Position numbers and translations under genes: made by a program. The notes under the pieces were generated by a model, which searched no databases, was not told the origin of the DNA, and saw nothing but the letters and a program-made list of their open reading frames with translations. Positions 1-8,387 of a stretch of DNA of 36,656 nucleotides are shown one piece after another. How positions within the stretch are numbered: the stretch's first letter is position 1; every line of letters begins with the position of its first letter. Source of the stretch: JBAWXE01 sp037144255 (GTDB lineage Bacteria; Bacteroidota; Bacteroidia; Chitinophagales; Chitinophagaceae); the NCBI GenBank assembly GCA_037144255.1, contig JBAWXE010000014.1, positions 1-36,656 of the forward strand, in the 5' to 3' direction.

Positions 1-49
1 TAATAGTATTTGCAAGGTCGTGATGTGGAATAGGAATATTAATAGTTGA

Positions 50-700
50 CTAAAGTTTATCATTTTCAATTCTATGCCTCAAAAGAATAAAATCTGTATC
101 ATTGAAATTAATTTTTTTAATTAGATCATTAATATCATCATCATAATTGCTGTTTGGGTGCGTATCGCTTGTTAAGAAATATACTCCGACATTTTGTAAT
201 TGTCTTGTCTCATTCGCAACCCGTTCATGTTTAATTGTTGAAATATTCTTACAACTAATAACTACAATATTAAAAGTAAAGTCACTTGAAAATTTTAATT
301 GACGAGATGTATTGTCTTCTCTATTTTTAAATTTAGCATCTTTGCTTTTTATTGAATTAACAAGCTCATCTTTATCTTTACAGAATTGAGGAAATATATC
401 TCGTTTCCAACCTAAATCTGTTTTAATATCCCATATTTGATAAATCAAATCGTCTTTAATCATTGCTATATCAGCATAAATGGTTTTTGATACATTGTTA
501 TGACTAAAAGATATTGGTTGATCAATTAGTATTTCAATTTTACTATTAACGATATCTGATATGTATAGAGCGAACAAGTCTTCAACTTGACTTGATATTG
601 TATGGCTTTTGCCACGTTTAATATTGCCTGCTGGAAAAAATGTCAAACGGGCTTTACGATAAAGTTCAACTATTGATTTTATAAACTCTATATCTGTCAT
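50..700 (-). CDS. Hypothetical protein, PD-(D/E)xK nuclease-like
   Basis: A 216-aa protein with no recognised family name. The middle carries a plausible PD-(D/E)xK nuclease core: E40 in a helix (SSQVEDLF), D77 at the end of a strand (YADIAMI), then D91-x-K93 in WDIKTDLG, the usual order and spacing of the restriction-endonuclease-like fold. A further hydrophobic strand (FNIVVISC, about 143-150) would fit the rest of the fold. No membrane segment or signal peptide is visible. It is the last gene of three AT-rich minus-strand genes (1050-1721, 774-1013, this one) with short gaps, so co-transcription is plausible. The nuclease reading rests on motif spacing only; the substrate is unknown. The ATG at 698-700 is the first start in the frame. 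Confidence 0.6.
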   Translation of the reverse strand: MTDIEFIKSIVELYRKARLTFFPAGNIKRGKSHTISSQVEDLFALYISDIVNSKIEILIDQPISFSHNNVSKTIYADIAMIKDDLIYQIWDIKTDLGWKRDIFPQFCKDKDELVNSIKSKDAKFKNREDNTSRQLKFSSDFTFNIVVISCKNISTIKHERVANETRQLQNVGVYFLTSDTHPNSNYDDDINDLIKKINFNDTDFILLRHRIENDKL

Positions 701-773
701 TGAATTTCAATTTAATTCAACTCAACCTTGTTTCGAATTATCATCGTTTTTTTGCAGTAAGCATTCAGCTTGT

Positions 774-1013
774 TTATTGCTCACCAATTGATTGTTTATA
801 ACGTGTCCTACATCTCTCAGAGCAAAAGTCTTTTGTAACAATACCTAATGTAAGTGCTCGGACTAAAATATTATGCTTACTAAAATGATAAACAGGTCTT
901 CCTTGCAATATATCTTTTGCGCACCAATTACATCTACATTGTACTACTTGTTTAGGTTTTGCAAATTTAGCCATAGAGGATGTTTTATTATTCAAAAATA
1001 GCATCTTTATCAT
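774..1013 (-). CDS. Small Cys-rich, probably zinc-binding protein
   Basis: A 79-aa basic protein, or 66 aa if translation starts at the internal ATG at 972-974 (MAKFAKPKQ). Cysteines are arranged as CRCNWC near residue 27 and FCSERC near residue 64, about 35 residues apart, which suggests one zinc-binding site of the zinc-ribbon or treble-clef type. The segment between them contains two His residues (YHFSKHN). No enzymatic motif is present. It lies between the membrane-anchored protein gene and the nuclease-like gene on the same strand. Function is unknown; a DNA- or RNA-binding adaptor is one possibility. Confidence 0.55.
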   Translation of the reverse strand: MIKMLFLNNKTSSMAKFAKPKQVVQCRCNWCAKDILQGRPVYHFSKHNILVRALTLGIVTKDFCSERCRTRYKQSIGEQ

Positions 1014-1049
1014 TGTTAACTATATTTCCATAAAGAGATGTAGTAGATA

Positions 1050-1721
1050 CTATTCGGAATGAGAGTTGTTATTGGCTTTTTTAATTATTTCTTCAAAAAC
1101 ATCAACTTTTACCCATTTTTTATTTGCCAGATCATAATAAACGTAGTCTGGTATATGAGGCTTTTTATATAATTCTCGTTCTCTAAGGAAGTCTAGTACT
1201 TTATCAAGCGAATCAACTATTGCTTTATCTGATACATCACCTTTAAGTTCAAAGTCAAAACTTGTGTATTGGTCTAAATTAACATGGAGCCCAAAAGTGA
1301 TTTCCTTTTCTTCTATAGTTCCTCCAAATAATCTATTGTATTTTTTCCCTTTGTTTTTTCTCCAAATATGGATTATTATGTACTTAATTGTGTCCCAAAT
1401 GATATTAGGGGCTAGTCCAGTAAGTAAAGAAGTAATTATTGGATAAGAGAGAGCAATTGAGGTAATAAACCTATAATCGTCAATACTATTATAAAGAAAG
1501 CCACTGGTATTATAAGAACTTAATTCAAGTTCAACTGCAGCTAAAATATTATTGATTTCTTGTAATTCAATTTCATTTAGCTCACCTATATATTGTAAGT
1601 GGACGACATTATCTCCACGTTTTATAGTTTTCCTTCTTTCTTCATATAACTTTTCTTGCTCCTCAAATAATTTAGTGAATTTAGGACTCAAGAAATCAGT
1701 AGGTTTTTTGTTTTCATCCAT
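1050..1721 (-). CDS. Hypothetical membrane-anchored protein
   Basis: A 223-aa protein of unknown family. Residues 1-65 are charged and helical, probably a coiled coil (KLFEEQEKLYEERRK). Residues about 85-120 form one long or two short hydrophobic segments ending in a positive cluster (WRKNKGKK), as expected for a membrane anchor or hairpin. Residues 135-180 look like a small beta-rich domain followed by a helix (FDFELKGD, then AIVDSLDKVLDFL). This build (membrane segment plus small alpha/beta module) occurs in accessory parts of prokaryotic conflict systems, but I cannot assign it to one. It is the first gene of the minus-strand trio; the ATG is at 1719-1721. Confidence 0.55.
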   Translation of the reverse strand: MDENKKPTDFLSPKFTKLFEEQEKLYEERRKTIKRGDNVVHLQYIGELNEIELQEINNILAAVELELSSYNTSGFLYNSIDDYRFITSIALSYPIITSLLTGLAPNIIWDTIKYIIIHIWRKNKGKKYNRLFGGTIEEKEITFGLHVNLDQYTSFDFELKGDVSDKAIVDSLDKVLDFLRERELYKKPHIPDYVYYDLANKKWVKVDVFEEIIKKANNNSHSE

Positions 1722-1752
1722 AAAAAGAGTGTGAGAATTGGTGAATACTAAG

Positions 1753-2649
1753 CTAAATTACTTTTTTCTTACCGAAGTTAACGAGATAGACGCCTGAGAA
1801 GATAAGGAGTGTGGCAAGGAGTTTTATGAGGGTGAGTTTTTCGCCAATGAAGATGACGGATATAATGGCTGCAAAGATGGGTTGGCAATAGATATATGCC
1901 CCTGCTATGGATGGGCTGAGATGACGCAGAGCATAGATGTTCCACAAATAGGTAAAGAAGGTAACGCAGATAACTATAAAGGCTACGGAGAGATAATCGG
2001 TAAACATAAACTGCGACCACTGTATAGCCGAGAACTGCGACCAGCCAAATGGCAGTACAAACAAGAAGCCAAAGAGGAATACCCAACGTATAACAATGAT
2101 AGGGCGATAACGCTGCATGAGGGGTTTGATCATGACCAGATAAATGGCATATGAAGCGGCATTCATGAATACGAACATATCGCCAATGGCAGAACTACCG
2201 TTCATGGTGAGTTCTTTACCCGCACTCATAAGCAATGTAGCACCACCCACACCCAGCAAGAGACCTATGGCTTTGTTGGCTCCGAGTTTCTCGCGCAATA
2301 CAAAAATGGCAATGATGGTGATGAGTAGTGGAGTGCTCATCATAATGAGTGCTGCATGTATGGGGAAGGTGAGATTGAGCCCCATGAAAAATAACATCTG
2401 ATTGAGTGCTACACCGAACAGACCACCGAGTATGAGTATGGGCCAGTCGCGACGCTGAATCTTAGTACGGAACTTTTCGCCACCTGCAAAACTGAGCCAA
2501 AACAATATAGTAACTACAGATACACGAATGAATATGAAGCCGAGAGGCTGTATGAGCCGAGGCATGATGTGTTTGGCCACAGTAAAACCTGCGCCGTAGA
2601 AAATATTGGCACCCAGAAGTGCGAGATGTGCTTTTGTCTTGCTATTCAC
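1753..2649 (-). CDS. EamA/DMT-family transporter
   Basis: A 298-aa integral membrane protein with about ten hydrophobic helices arranged as two EamA repeats (roughly residues 8-140 and 155-293), the normal length and build of drug/metabolite-type exporters. The first repeat opens with the typical small-residue helix LLGANIFYGAGFTVAK. The likely start is GTG at 2647-2649: it places the first helix close to the N-terminus, and the next Met lies inside or beyond that helix. Members export amino acids or other small metabolites; the substrate cannot be read from sequence. It follows the glycosyltransferase gene by 39 bases on the same strand and may share its transcript. Confidence 0.85.
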   Translation of the reverse strand: MNSKTKAHLALLGANIFYGAGFTVAKHIMPRLIQPLGFIFIRVSVVTILFWLSFAGGEKFRTKIQRRDWPILILGGLFGVALNQMLFFMGLNLTFPIHAALIMMSTPLLITIIAIFVLREKLGANKAIGLLLGVGGATLLMSAGKELTMNGSSAIGDMFVFMNAASYAIYLVMIKPLMQRYRPIIVIRWVFLFGFLFVLPFGWSQFSAIQWSQFMFTDYLSVAFIVICVTFFTYLWNIYALRHLSPSIAGAYIYCQPIFAAIISVIFIGEKLTLIKLLATLLIFSGVYLVNFGKKKVI

Positions 2650-2688
2650 TAGGGTAGCAAAGATAATAGGGAAAATGAAGGATGGTAA

Positions 2689-3783
2689 TTAGATATTTTT
2701 CAGCCAAGCATCTATAACATACTTGTAGATGTTGTGAGCATCTGATAAGTGGAGGGACTTATAAGGGAATTGAGCAGCAGAGAATAATGCTGTAGATAGA
2801 TCGAAGCCCTTTTGTGGGTGGGAGTAAAAAACGCCTTGTGCGTGCAGGTGTTTCGCTAAGTACTCTTGTTCTGTTTGGCCGGGTGTGGGTATAAGAATGG
2901 CTTTTTTGTGCATAGCTACGAGGTCCATAAGTGTAGAATAACCGGAACGACAAATGACCATAGCAGCCTGAGATAATATGGGCTGTAATGCAGAGGCTGT
3001 GAGCTGAGAATGGTACTGTATATGAGGTGGTATGTATGCAGGTGGTATAGCAGAGGTGGAGCCCTCTACAAAAACGACCTTGCCCTTATGCTCTAATGCC
3101 TGCTGCCAGAGCAAAGATGCTAAGATAGTACGCTGAGGTTCGGGGCCGGAAAGCAGTATGAGTAAATGATCGCCAGTATAAGTAGGTACATTGGTGGGTT
3201 GCAACTGAGATAAAAGTCCCAGATACTTAGCAGTGGGTAAGGGGTGTGAAGGGTGAGCGAGTTTGCCAGAGAGATTGGGACTAGCTGGAACATCTACTAC
3301 CCAGCAAGAATTGAATTTCTTAAGCAAGCCATAATGAATGCGTTGTAATTCGTTATCGGCTAGGAAACCCAGACCTGTAAGTATCTGTAACTGATGCGTG
3401 AGTATGACAGAAGGTATAGTGGGATGATAGAGACCATAACGATTATCTGAAATGATGGCATCGAAATGCTGAGTGGCACATTGTTGTAAGAGCCATTGGT
3501 GTTCTTTGCGCAATACCCCTAGCAGGCGTGGCACCTGTGCCAGCATAGAAGGCATAAATGCCCAACGCGATTTGCTATAATGCACTGCGTAGCCATCCAG
3601 ATGGAGGGTATCTATATTGGGAAAAGTTTGAGAAATGAACTGTCTTTGAGCCTCGTTGCCTGCAAATACAACAGTATGTTTTAAGGTGTGTAAATACCTG
3701 ATAAAGGGGATGATACGCGTGGTATGCCCCAGTCCCCAGTCGAGCGGGGCAACTAAAAAACGTTTGGATGTTTTAGTGATCAA
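2689..3783 (-). CDS. MurG-like (GT-B) glycosyltransferase
   Basis: A 364-aa soluble protein with the two-domain GT-B signature of MurG/GT28-like enzymes. The N-terminal domain opens with a glycine-rich donor/acceptor loop (DWGLGHTTR, about residues 15-23). The C-terminal domain has CRSGYSTLMDL followed by PTPGQTEQEYLA, the usual nucleotide-sugar binding segment. Acceptor and sugar are unknown. The only usable start is TTG at 3781-3783: an in-frame stop lies three codons upstream and the first internal Met is far into the domain. A minus-strand TACTTTTG box (3799-3806) just upstream resembles a Bacteroidota -7 element and implies a very short leader. The gene is divergent from a small lipoprotein gene starting 41 bases away. 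Confidence 0.8.
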   Translation of the reverse strand: MITKTSKRFLVAPLDWGLGHTTRIIPFIRYLHTLKHTVVFAGNEAQRQFISQTFPNIDTLHLDGYAVHYSKSRWAFMPSMLAQVPRLLGVLRKEHQWLLQQCATQHFDAIISDNRYGLYHPTIPSVILTHQLQILTGLGFLADNELQRIHYGLLKKFNSCWVVDVPASPNLSGKLAHPSHPLPTAKYLGLLSQLQPTNVPTYTGDHLLILLSGPEPQRTILASLLWQQALEHKGKVVFVEGSTSAIPPAYIPPHIQYHSQLTASALQPILSQAAMVICRSGYSTLMDLVAMHKKAILIPTPGQTEQEYLAKHLHAQGVFYSHPQKGFDLSTALFSAAQFPYKSLHLSDAHNIYKYVIDAWLKNI

Positions 3784-3824
3784 ATATCCCTATTTTTACA
3801 AAAGTAGATTTTTAACAACGAATA

Positions 3825-3971
3825 ATGAGAAGGAACAAAATAGTATTGGGTATTTTATTGCTGAGTGGTATCATGATGTTTGCAGCGAGTTGCAATAACG
3901 GAGTAGTGCACAGGAAAGGTTGTGGCTGTGGAGCAGATCTGAACAGGAATTATAGAAGCTCAAGAAGATAA
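3825..3971 (+). CDS. Small lipoprotein (48 aa)
   Basis: A short ORF of 48 residues with a basic N-terminus (MRRNK), a hydrophobic stretch (IVLGILLLSGIMMFA) and a lipobox ending in AASC at Cys23, so it is predicted to be lipid-anchored after signal peptidase II cleavage. The mature peptide is about 26 residues, with a GCGCG motif and an Arg-rich tail (YRSSRR). Small lipoproteins of this style are common in Bacteroidota genomes; their function is not known to me. The next ORF (3983-4225) starts 11 bases downstream, so the two are probably co-transcribed. Confidence 0.7.
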   Translation: MRRNKIVLGILLLSGIMMFAASCNNGVVHRKGCGCGADLNRNYRSSRR

Positions 3972-3982
3972 TAGACTGAGAT

Positions 3983-4225
3983 ATGTGGGGCAAACAAGAT
4001 AAAGTATGGCAACAATATAGCGGTAGCATAATAGCTGCAGATGCACAGGAAGCCCTGTTCCTACAGACCTTTATGCAGCAGACCACTACAAAACAGCAGC
4101 ATGTATCACAGCTGGAGATAGTGGACATACAGAAATACAAAATGCTGAAACAAGCCAATAAAGTACGTAATGCACTAAAACAACGTGCTTATATCCCCTT
4201 CGTTTTCGTGGTAGGTAAGAATTAA
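3983..4225 (+). CDS. Hypothetical protein (80 aa)
   Basis: An 80-aa hydrophilic protein rich in Gln and Lys (QQTTTKQQ; KMLKQANKVRNALKQR) with a short hydrophobic C-terminus (YIPFVFVVGKN). No family recognised. Support for it being real: an ATG start, close spacing behind the small lipoprotein gene, an end only 2 bases before the convergent priA gene, and no competing gene in this interval. It could be a peptide co-regulated with the lipoprotein. Confidence 0.5.
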   Translation: MWGKQDKVWQQYSGSIIAADAQEALFLQTFMQQTTTKQQHVSQLEIVDIQKYKMLKQANKVRNALKQRAYIPFVFVVGKN

Positions 4226-4227
4226 TA

Positions 4228-6714
4228 CTACTGCGGATCTACATCGAATAATACCTGTAAAGTAGTATTGCCTTTGCGGCCAGTGATGATCTGTTTCTGT
4301 TCTTTAATGAAAGACTTTATATGATCGAGGACCTTGCTATCGCGGGGGCATTTCACCCAAATTTCCTGAATGTAATTATTACGTACACGTGGTACAGGTG
4401 CCGGTACGGGGCCTTGTATACCTATGCCTTCTATTTGCTGTAAGGCTGTGCCCATTTGGCCTGCTGCCTCTATGGCACGTGCTTCGTCTATATGTTTGAA
4501 AGAAATCTTAATGAAACGAGTATATGGCGGATAAGAGAACATTTCGCGATAATGTATCTCGTATTCGTAAAAGGCCTGTACATCGTGGTTTTGTACCCAA
4601 CGTAGTACAGGGTGTTGCATATCATAGGTTTGAATGAGTACACGCCCTGCACCATCTGCACGGCCGGCGCGGCCACTTACCTGCTCCATGAGCTGAAAGG
4701 CACGTTCGTTCACGCGGAAATCGGGATAACTGAGCAGACTATCTGCACTAAGAATACCTACCAGTGCTATAGGTGCAAAGTCCAGCCCTTTGACCACCAT
4801 TTGTGTACCTACGAGAATATCTATCTTTTGTTTTTCAAGATCCTCCAGTAATTGCGACATATTTTTTTTGCCACGCATACTGTCTATATCCATACGCGCT
4901 ACACGCGCCTTAGGGAATAACTGTTGTACTTCTTCTTCTATCTTCTCTGTACCGAAGCTTTTACTTATCAAGCGATTGCCACCGCAGGATGGGCAAGTGT
5001 GCATTACGGCCGTTTGCAGACCACAATAGTGGCAGTGCATCTTGTCGGTAGCTTTGTGATAAGTGAGAGAAACAGCGCAGTTTTTGCAATGAGGTACCCA
5101 TCCACATGTAGTACATACCTGAAAAGGTGCATAACCGCGCCGATTCTGAAAGAGAATGATCTGTCGGCGGTTTTGCATGGCCTCTATCATGGCCTTTTGC
5201 AGTTCGGGAGTCAGTAATTTGAAACCCTGCTGACGAACTGCATCTAAAGATTTAGCATTGATAAGTTCGATAACAGGCATCTTTACTCCCAGATATCGTT
5301 CCTTCAATTCTACATAACCATACTTGCCCTGGCGCGCATTGTAGATGGTCTCTACAGAAGGAGTAGCTGAGCCAAGAACTACCTTAGCACCATGCAGGGA
5401 AGCTAAATATATAGCAGCATCGCGGGCATGAAAACGCGGTGCAGGGTCTTTTTGTTTGTAGGAAGCATCGTGTTCTTCATCGGCAATGATAAGGCCTATA
5501 TCATTGTAAGGTAGCCATAGTGCAGAGCGTGGACCTATGACAATCTTATAAGTGCCTTTGCGTACTTTCTCCCATATCTCTACACGCTCGTTATTGCTGA
5601 AATGAGAATGATACACACCCAGTTCCTCGCCGAAGTAAGCATAGAGTCTACTGACTAATTGAGTAGTTAGAGCAATCTCAGGCAATAGCAATACAGCTTG
5701 TTTGCCCAATGCCAGATGGGCTTTTATCATATGGATGTAAAGGAGCGTTTTGCCACTTCCTGTTACACCCTGTAGCAATACTACGTTCTTCTCGTCCAGA
5801 GCCTTCTCCAGCTCGGTATATGCTACTTGTTGTGCAGGGGTGAAAACAATTTCTTTGGCTTCGCCTTTGCTGGTGAATGCCAGGCGATCCACATCCTTTT
5901 CTTCTATCACAAAAATGCCCTTATCTGCCAGAGCCTTTATCTGTGTGGCATTGGCAGAGGTACGCTCTATCAAATCGTGCTGACGAACAAAACCATTTTT
6001 AATTGATAGTTCTATATAGGCCATCAGCAGTTCTAATTGCTTAGGTGCGCGATGCAGCTGATCGAAAAGGGCATGCATGGCTGGTTCTTCTTTATAAGCA
6101 GGTGCAAGCGTTACTACACGTTCTCTGCGAGGACGATAAGTGGGTTCTAAAGAATCGTTGATAATGACCGTTTCTTTTTCAAGCAATTCATTGATCACTA
6201 AGGTGAGGTGACGCTGACCTACAATGCTACGCAGTTCGCTAAAGGATAATTCACCGCGTAGTTCTAATGCCTCTACGGCAGGTAGCGCCTCATAACTCCA
6301 TTCCTGCACCACATCTCTATCTACAGGCGACCATTGCAGGCGGGTTTCGCTCATCAGTTTTAGGTGGGCGGGCAACGCAGCTTGCATTACCTCACCCGGA
6401 GCAGCCATATAGTAGTGCATGATCCAATTCCAAAACTGTAATTGTTTGGTATTGACCACAGGCTCTTCATCTATAATGCTGCGAATGGGTTTTACCTGAT
6501 AACCTTCGGGGTGTTCGTTGTGCAGGCGAGCCACTATGCCGGAGTATTGTTTGTTCTTGCCCAGAGCAACCTCTACACGCATGCCTACAGATAGTAGTTC
6601 CTGCATATCATGTGGCACACCATATGTGAGTGACTGCGTAAGATTGAGCGGCAAGATCACATCGGCATAACGGTAAGTGCTGGAAGAAGTATTATGGGCA
6701 AACAAAGAAGGCAT
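4228..6714 (-). CDS. priA: Primosomal protein N' (PriA helicase)
   Basis: An 828-aa superfamily 2 3'-to-5' helicase that recognises stalled or repaired forks and reloads the replicative helicase. The N-terminal 3'-DNA-binding domain spans roughly residues 15-110 (YADVILPL, then VGMRVEVALGK). Walker A is GVTGSGKT at 316-323, Walker B/DEAH-type is DEEH at 412-415, followed by motif III GSATPS (448-453). Eight zinc-binding cysteines sit at 534, 537, 543, 546, 561, 564, 574 and 577. The helicase C-terminal lobe has GTQMVVKGLDF and VSGRAGR. Length and domain order are normal for the family. The ATG is at 6712-6714; the gene is divergent from clpX. Confidence 0.97.
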   Translation of the reverse strand: MPSLFAHNTSSSTYRYADVILPLNLTQSLTYGVPHDMQELLSVGMRVEVALGKNKQYSGIVARLHNEHPEGYQVKPIRSIIDEEPVVNTKQLQFWNWIMHYYMAAPGEVMQAALPAHLKLMSETRLQWSPVDRDVVQEWSYEALPAVEALELRGELSFSELRSIVGQRHLTLVINELLEKETVIINDSLEPTYRPRRERVVTLAPAYKEEPAMHALFDQLHRAPKQLELLMAYIELSIKNGFVRQHDLIERTSANATQIKALADKGIFVIEEKDVDRLAFTSKGEAKEIVFTPAQQVAYTELEKALDEKNVVLLQGVTGSGKTLLYIHMIKAHLALGKQAVLLLPEIALTTQLVSRLYAYFGEELGVYHSHFSNNERVEIWEKVRKGTYKIVIGPRSALWLPYNDIGLIIADEEHDASYKQKDPAPRFHARDAAIYLASLHGAKVVLGSATPSVETIYNARQGKYGYVELKERYLGVKMPVIELINAKSLDAVRQQGFKLLTPELQKAMIEAMQNRRQIILFQNRRGYAPFQVCTTCGWVPHCKNCAVSLTYHKATDKMHCHYCGLQTAVMHTCPSCGGNRLISKSFGTEKIEEEVQQLFPKARVARMDIDSMRGKKNMSQLLEDLEKQKIDILVGTQMVVKGLDFAPIALVGILSADSLLSYPDFRVNERAFQLMEQVSGRAGRADGAGRVLIQTYDMQHPVLRWVQNHDVQAFYEYEIHYREMFSYPPYTRFIKISFKHIDEARAIEAAGQMGTALQQIEGIGIQGPVPAPVPRVRNNYIQEIWVKCPRDSKVLDHIKSFIKEQKQIITGRKGNTTLQVLFDVDPQ

Positions 6715-6829
6715 AGAACTTGCAAGTTAATGCAATAAGAGAATGTGTAGAAGCGGTTAAATATGAGGAAATATGATGAATTGATACCGAAAAATAAAAG
6801 ATATGATGCATTCTGCTAATTACTGGCAA

Positions 6830-6858
6830 TTGAATGACATTCAGTCTTCGTACCTTTG
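6830..6858 (+). promoter_or_regulatory. Predicted clpX promoter (Bacteroidota type)
   Basis: TTG at 6830-6832, an 18-base spacer, then TACCTTTG at 6851-6858, matching the Bacteroidota -33 TTG / -7 TAnnTTTG consensus. The box ends 24 bases before the chosen ATG of clpX. The TTG at 6856 that could open a longer reading frame lies inside the -7 element, which argues against it being a start. Confidence 0.65.
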
Positions 6859-6882
6859 CATCGTAAAAAGAAGAAAAGATAC

Positions 6883-8127
6883 ATGGCAAAACAAACTGAA
6901 AGGAAGTGTTCTTTCTGTGATAGAGCTGAAAGTGGAGTGAATATTCTCTTCACAGGGCTGAAAGGAAATATATGTGATCAGTGCATAGAAAATGCACATC
7001 ATTTACTGCATGAGAACAGTAAAGAAGCGCAGAAGAAGCCGGATAGTAAGCACGACCTGAAGAACCATAAAGTGCACAAACCACGCGAACTGAAGGAATT
7101 TTTGGATCAATATGTAATAGGACAAGACGATGCCAAGAAAGTAATGTCTGTGGCTATCTATAATCACTATAAGAGGTTGACACAACCTATAACAGATGAT
7201 GTAGAGATAGAAAAATCTAACATGATTATGGTAGGTGAGACTGGTACAGGTAAGACCTTACTGGCTAAATCTATAGCACGTTTATTACAAGTACCTTTTG
7301 CTATTGTAGATGCTACTGTGTTTACAGAAGCAGGATATGTGGGTGAGGATGTGGAAAGTATCCTATCGCGTTTGCTACAGGCTGCCAACTTTGATGTAGC
7401 TGCAGCTGAGCGAGGTATAGTATATATAGACGAAATAGATAAGATAGGTCGTAAGAGCGACAATCCATCTATCACCCGTGATGTAAGCGGTGAAGGTGTG
7501 CAACAAGCTATGCTGAAACTGTTGGAAGGTTCTGAAGTGCTGGTACCACCACAAGGCGGACGGAAGCACCCTGAACAGAAAATGGTAAAAGTAAATACAC
7601 AGAATATATTATTCATATGTGGAGGGGCTTTTGAAGGTATTGATAAGATGATAGCACGTAGGGTACAAACTGCCTCTATTGGTTATAATGCGATCAAAGC
7701 TACCAAGGAGTTGGACCGTGCCAATTTGCTGCAATATGTAAATGCACAGGATCTGCGCTCATTTGGCCTTATACCTGAATTGTTGGGAAGGTTACCAATT
7801 GTTACTTATCTGTTGCCGCTAGATACAGCCGCACTGAAACGAATACTTACAGAACCTAAGAATGCCCTGATCAAACAATACAATAAACTGTTTGAATATG
7901 AGGGTATCAAATTGACTGTAGATGATGCGGCACTGGACTTTATGGTAGAAAAGGCTGTAGAATTCAAATTGGGTGGTCGTGGACTTCGTGCCATATGTGA
8001 AATGATACTCACAGATGCTATGTTCGATATGCCCTCTGAAAAACACGATGGTACTTTCCACCTTAGTGTAGAATATGCCCGCCAGATGCTGGATCATTCT
8101 AAACTGGAAGTACTAAAAGCAGCTTAA
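6883..8127 (+). CDS. clpX: ATP-dependent Clp protease ATP-binding subunit ClpX
   Basis: A 414-aa AAA+ unfoldase that recognises tagged substrates and feeds them to ClpP. The zinc-binding domain has Cys9, Cys12, Cys31 and Cys34. Walker A is GETGTGKT at 118-125, Walker B is IVYIDEID, the pore loop is GYVGEDV, and the RKH loop is GGRKHPEQ. Sensor 2 lies in GGRGLRAI. The ATG at 6883 is chosen because the longer frame opens with a TTG inside the promoter -7 box and adds only nine basic residues. The ClpP-docking loop reads IGY where the classical tripeptide is IGF. No clpP is present in this window. A 58-aa ORF follows 29 bases downstream. Confidence 0.97.
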   Translation: MAKQTERKCSFCDRAESGVNILFTGLKGNICDQCIENAHHLLHENSKEAQKKPDSKHDLKNHKVHKPRELKEFLDQYVIGQDDAKKVMSVAIYNHYKRLTQPITDDVEIEKSNMIMVGETGTGKTLLAKSIARLLQVPFAIVDATVFTEAGYVGEDVESILSRLLQAANFDVAAAERGIVYIDEIDKIGRKSDNPSITRDVSGEGVQQAMLKLLEGSEVLVPPQGGRKHPEQKMVKVNTQNILFICGGAFEGIDKMIARRVQTASIGYNAIKATKELDRANLLQYVNAQDLRSFGLIPELLGRLPIVTYLLPLDTAALKRILTEPKNALIKQYNKLFEYEGIKLTVDDAALDFMVEKAVEFKLGGRGLRAICEMILTDAMFDMPSEKHDGTFHLSVEYARQMLDHSKLEVLKAA

Positions 8128-8156
8128 TGTAATTCATAACACATAACACACTCGCA

Positions 8157-8333
8157 ATGGAAGATCTGGTAAAGGAACTTATGGACAAAGCAGGATTAAC
8201 TGAGCAACAAGCCATCAAATCGCTGCAAACAATTAAAGAATATATACAGTCTAAATTGCCACCTATGATGAGCGGGATGGTAGATAATTTCTTAGGAAAT
8301 AAGGAAAGTAAAGATGATGTAATAGGCAGTTAA
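8157..8333 (+). CDS. Small conserved-looking protein (58 aa)
   Basis: A 58-aa ORF: an acidic/amphipathic helix (MEDLVKELMDKAGLTEQQA), a second helix (IKSLQTIKEYIQSKLPP), then a short MMSGMVDNFLG segment and a charged tail. The pattern (a helix, the phrase GLTEQQA, then a helix ending in KLPP before a short hydrophobic region) resembles small DUF2267/YidB-like helical proteins, though I cannot assign it firmly. It lies 29 bases behind clpX and just before a strong terminator, so it is probably the last gene of the clpX transcript. Confidence 0.65.
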   Translation: MEDLVKELMDKAGLTEQQAIKSLQTIKEYIQSKLPPMMSGMVDNFLGNKESKDDVIGS

Positions 8334-8345
8334 TAGCCTCATGAT

Positions 8346-8387
8346 ATTCAATAAAAAAGCCCCAATATCGGGGCTTTTTTATTGAAT
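8346..8387. terminator. Bidirectional rho-independent terminator
   Basis: A perfect inverted repeat with 18-base arms (8346-8363 and 8370-8387) around a 6-base loop AATATC. The core stem is GCCCC/GGGGC flanked by A6 on the left and T6 on the right, so it can terminate transcription from both sides. It serves the clpX unit on the plus strand and the folA-side unit on the minus strand; its last base overlaps the TGA of the minus-strand gene. Confidence 0.92.

Noticed and set aside
6856..6882. Longer ClpX start at a TTG giving nine extra residues
   Set aside because: The TTG is part of the TACCTTTG promoter box, and the shorter form has the standard N-terminus.
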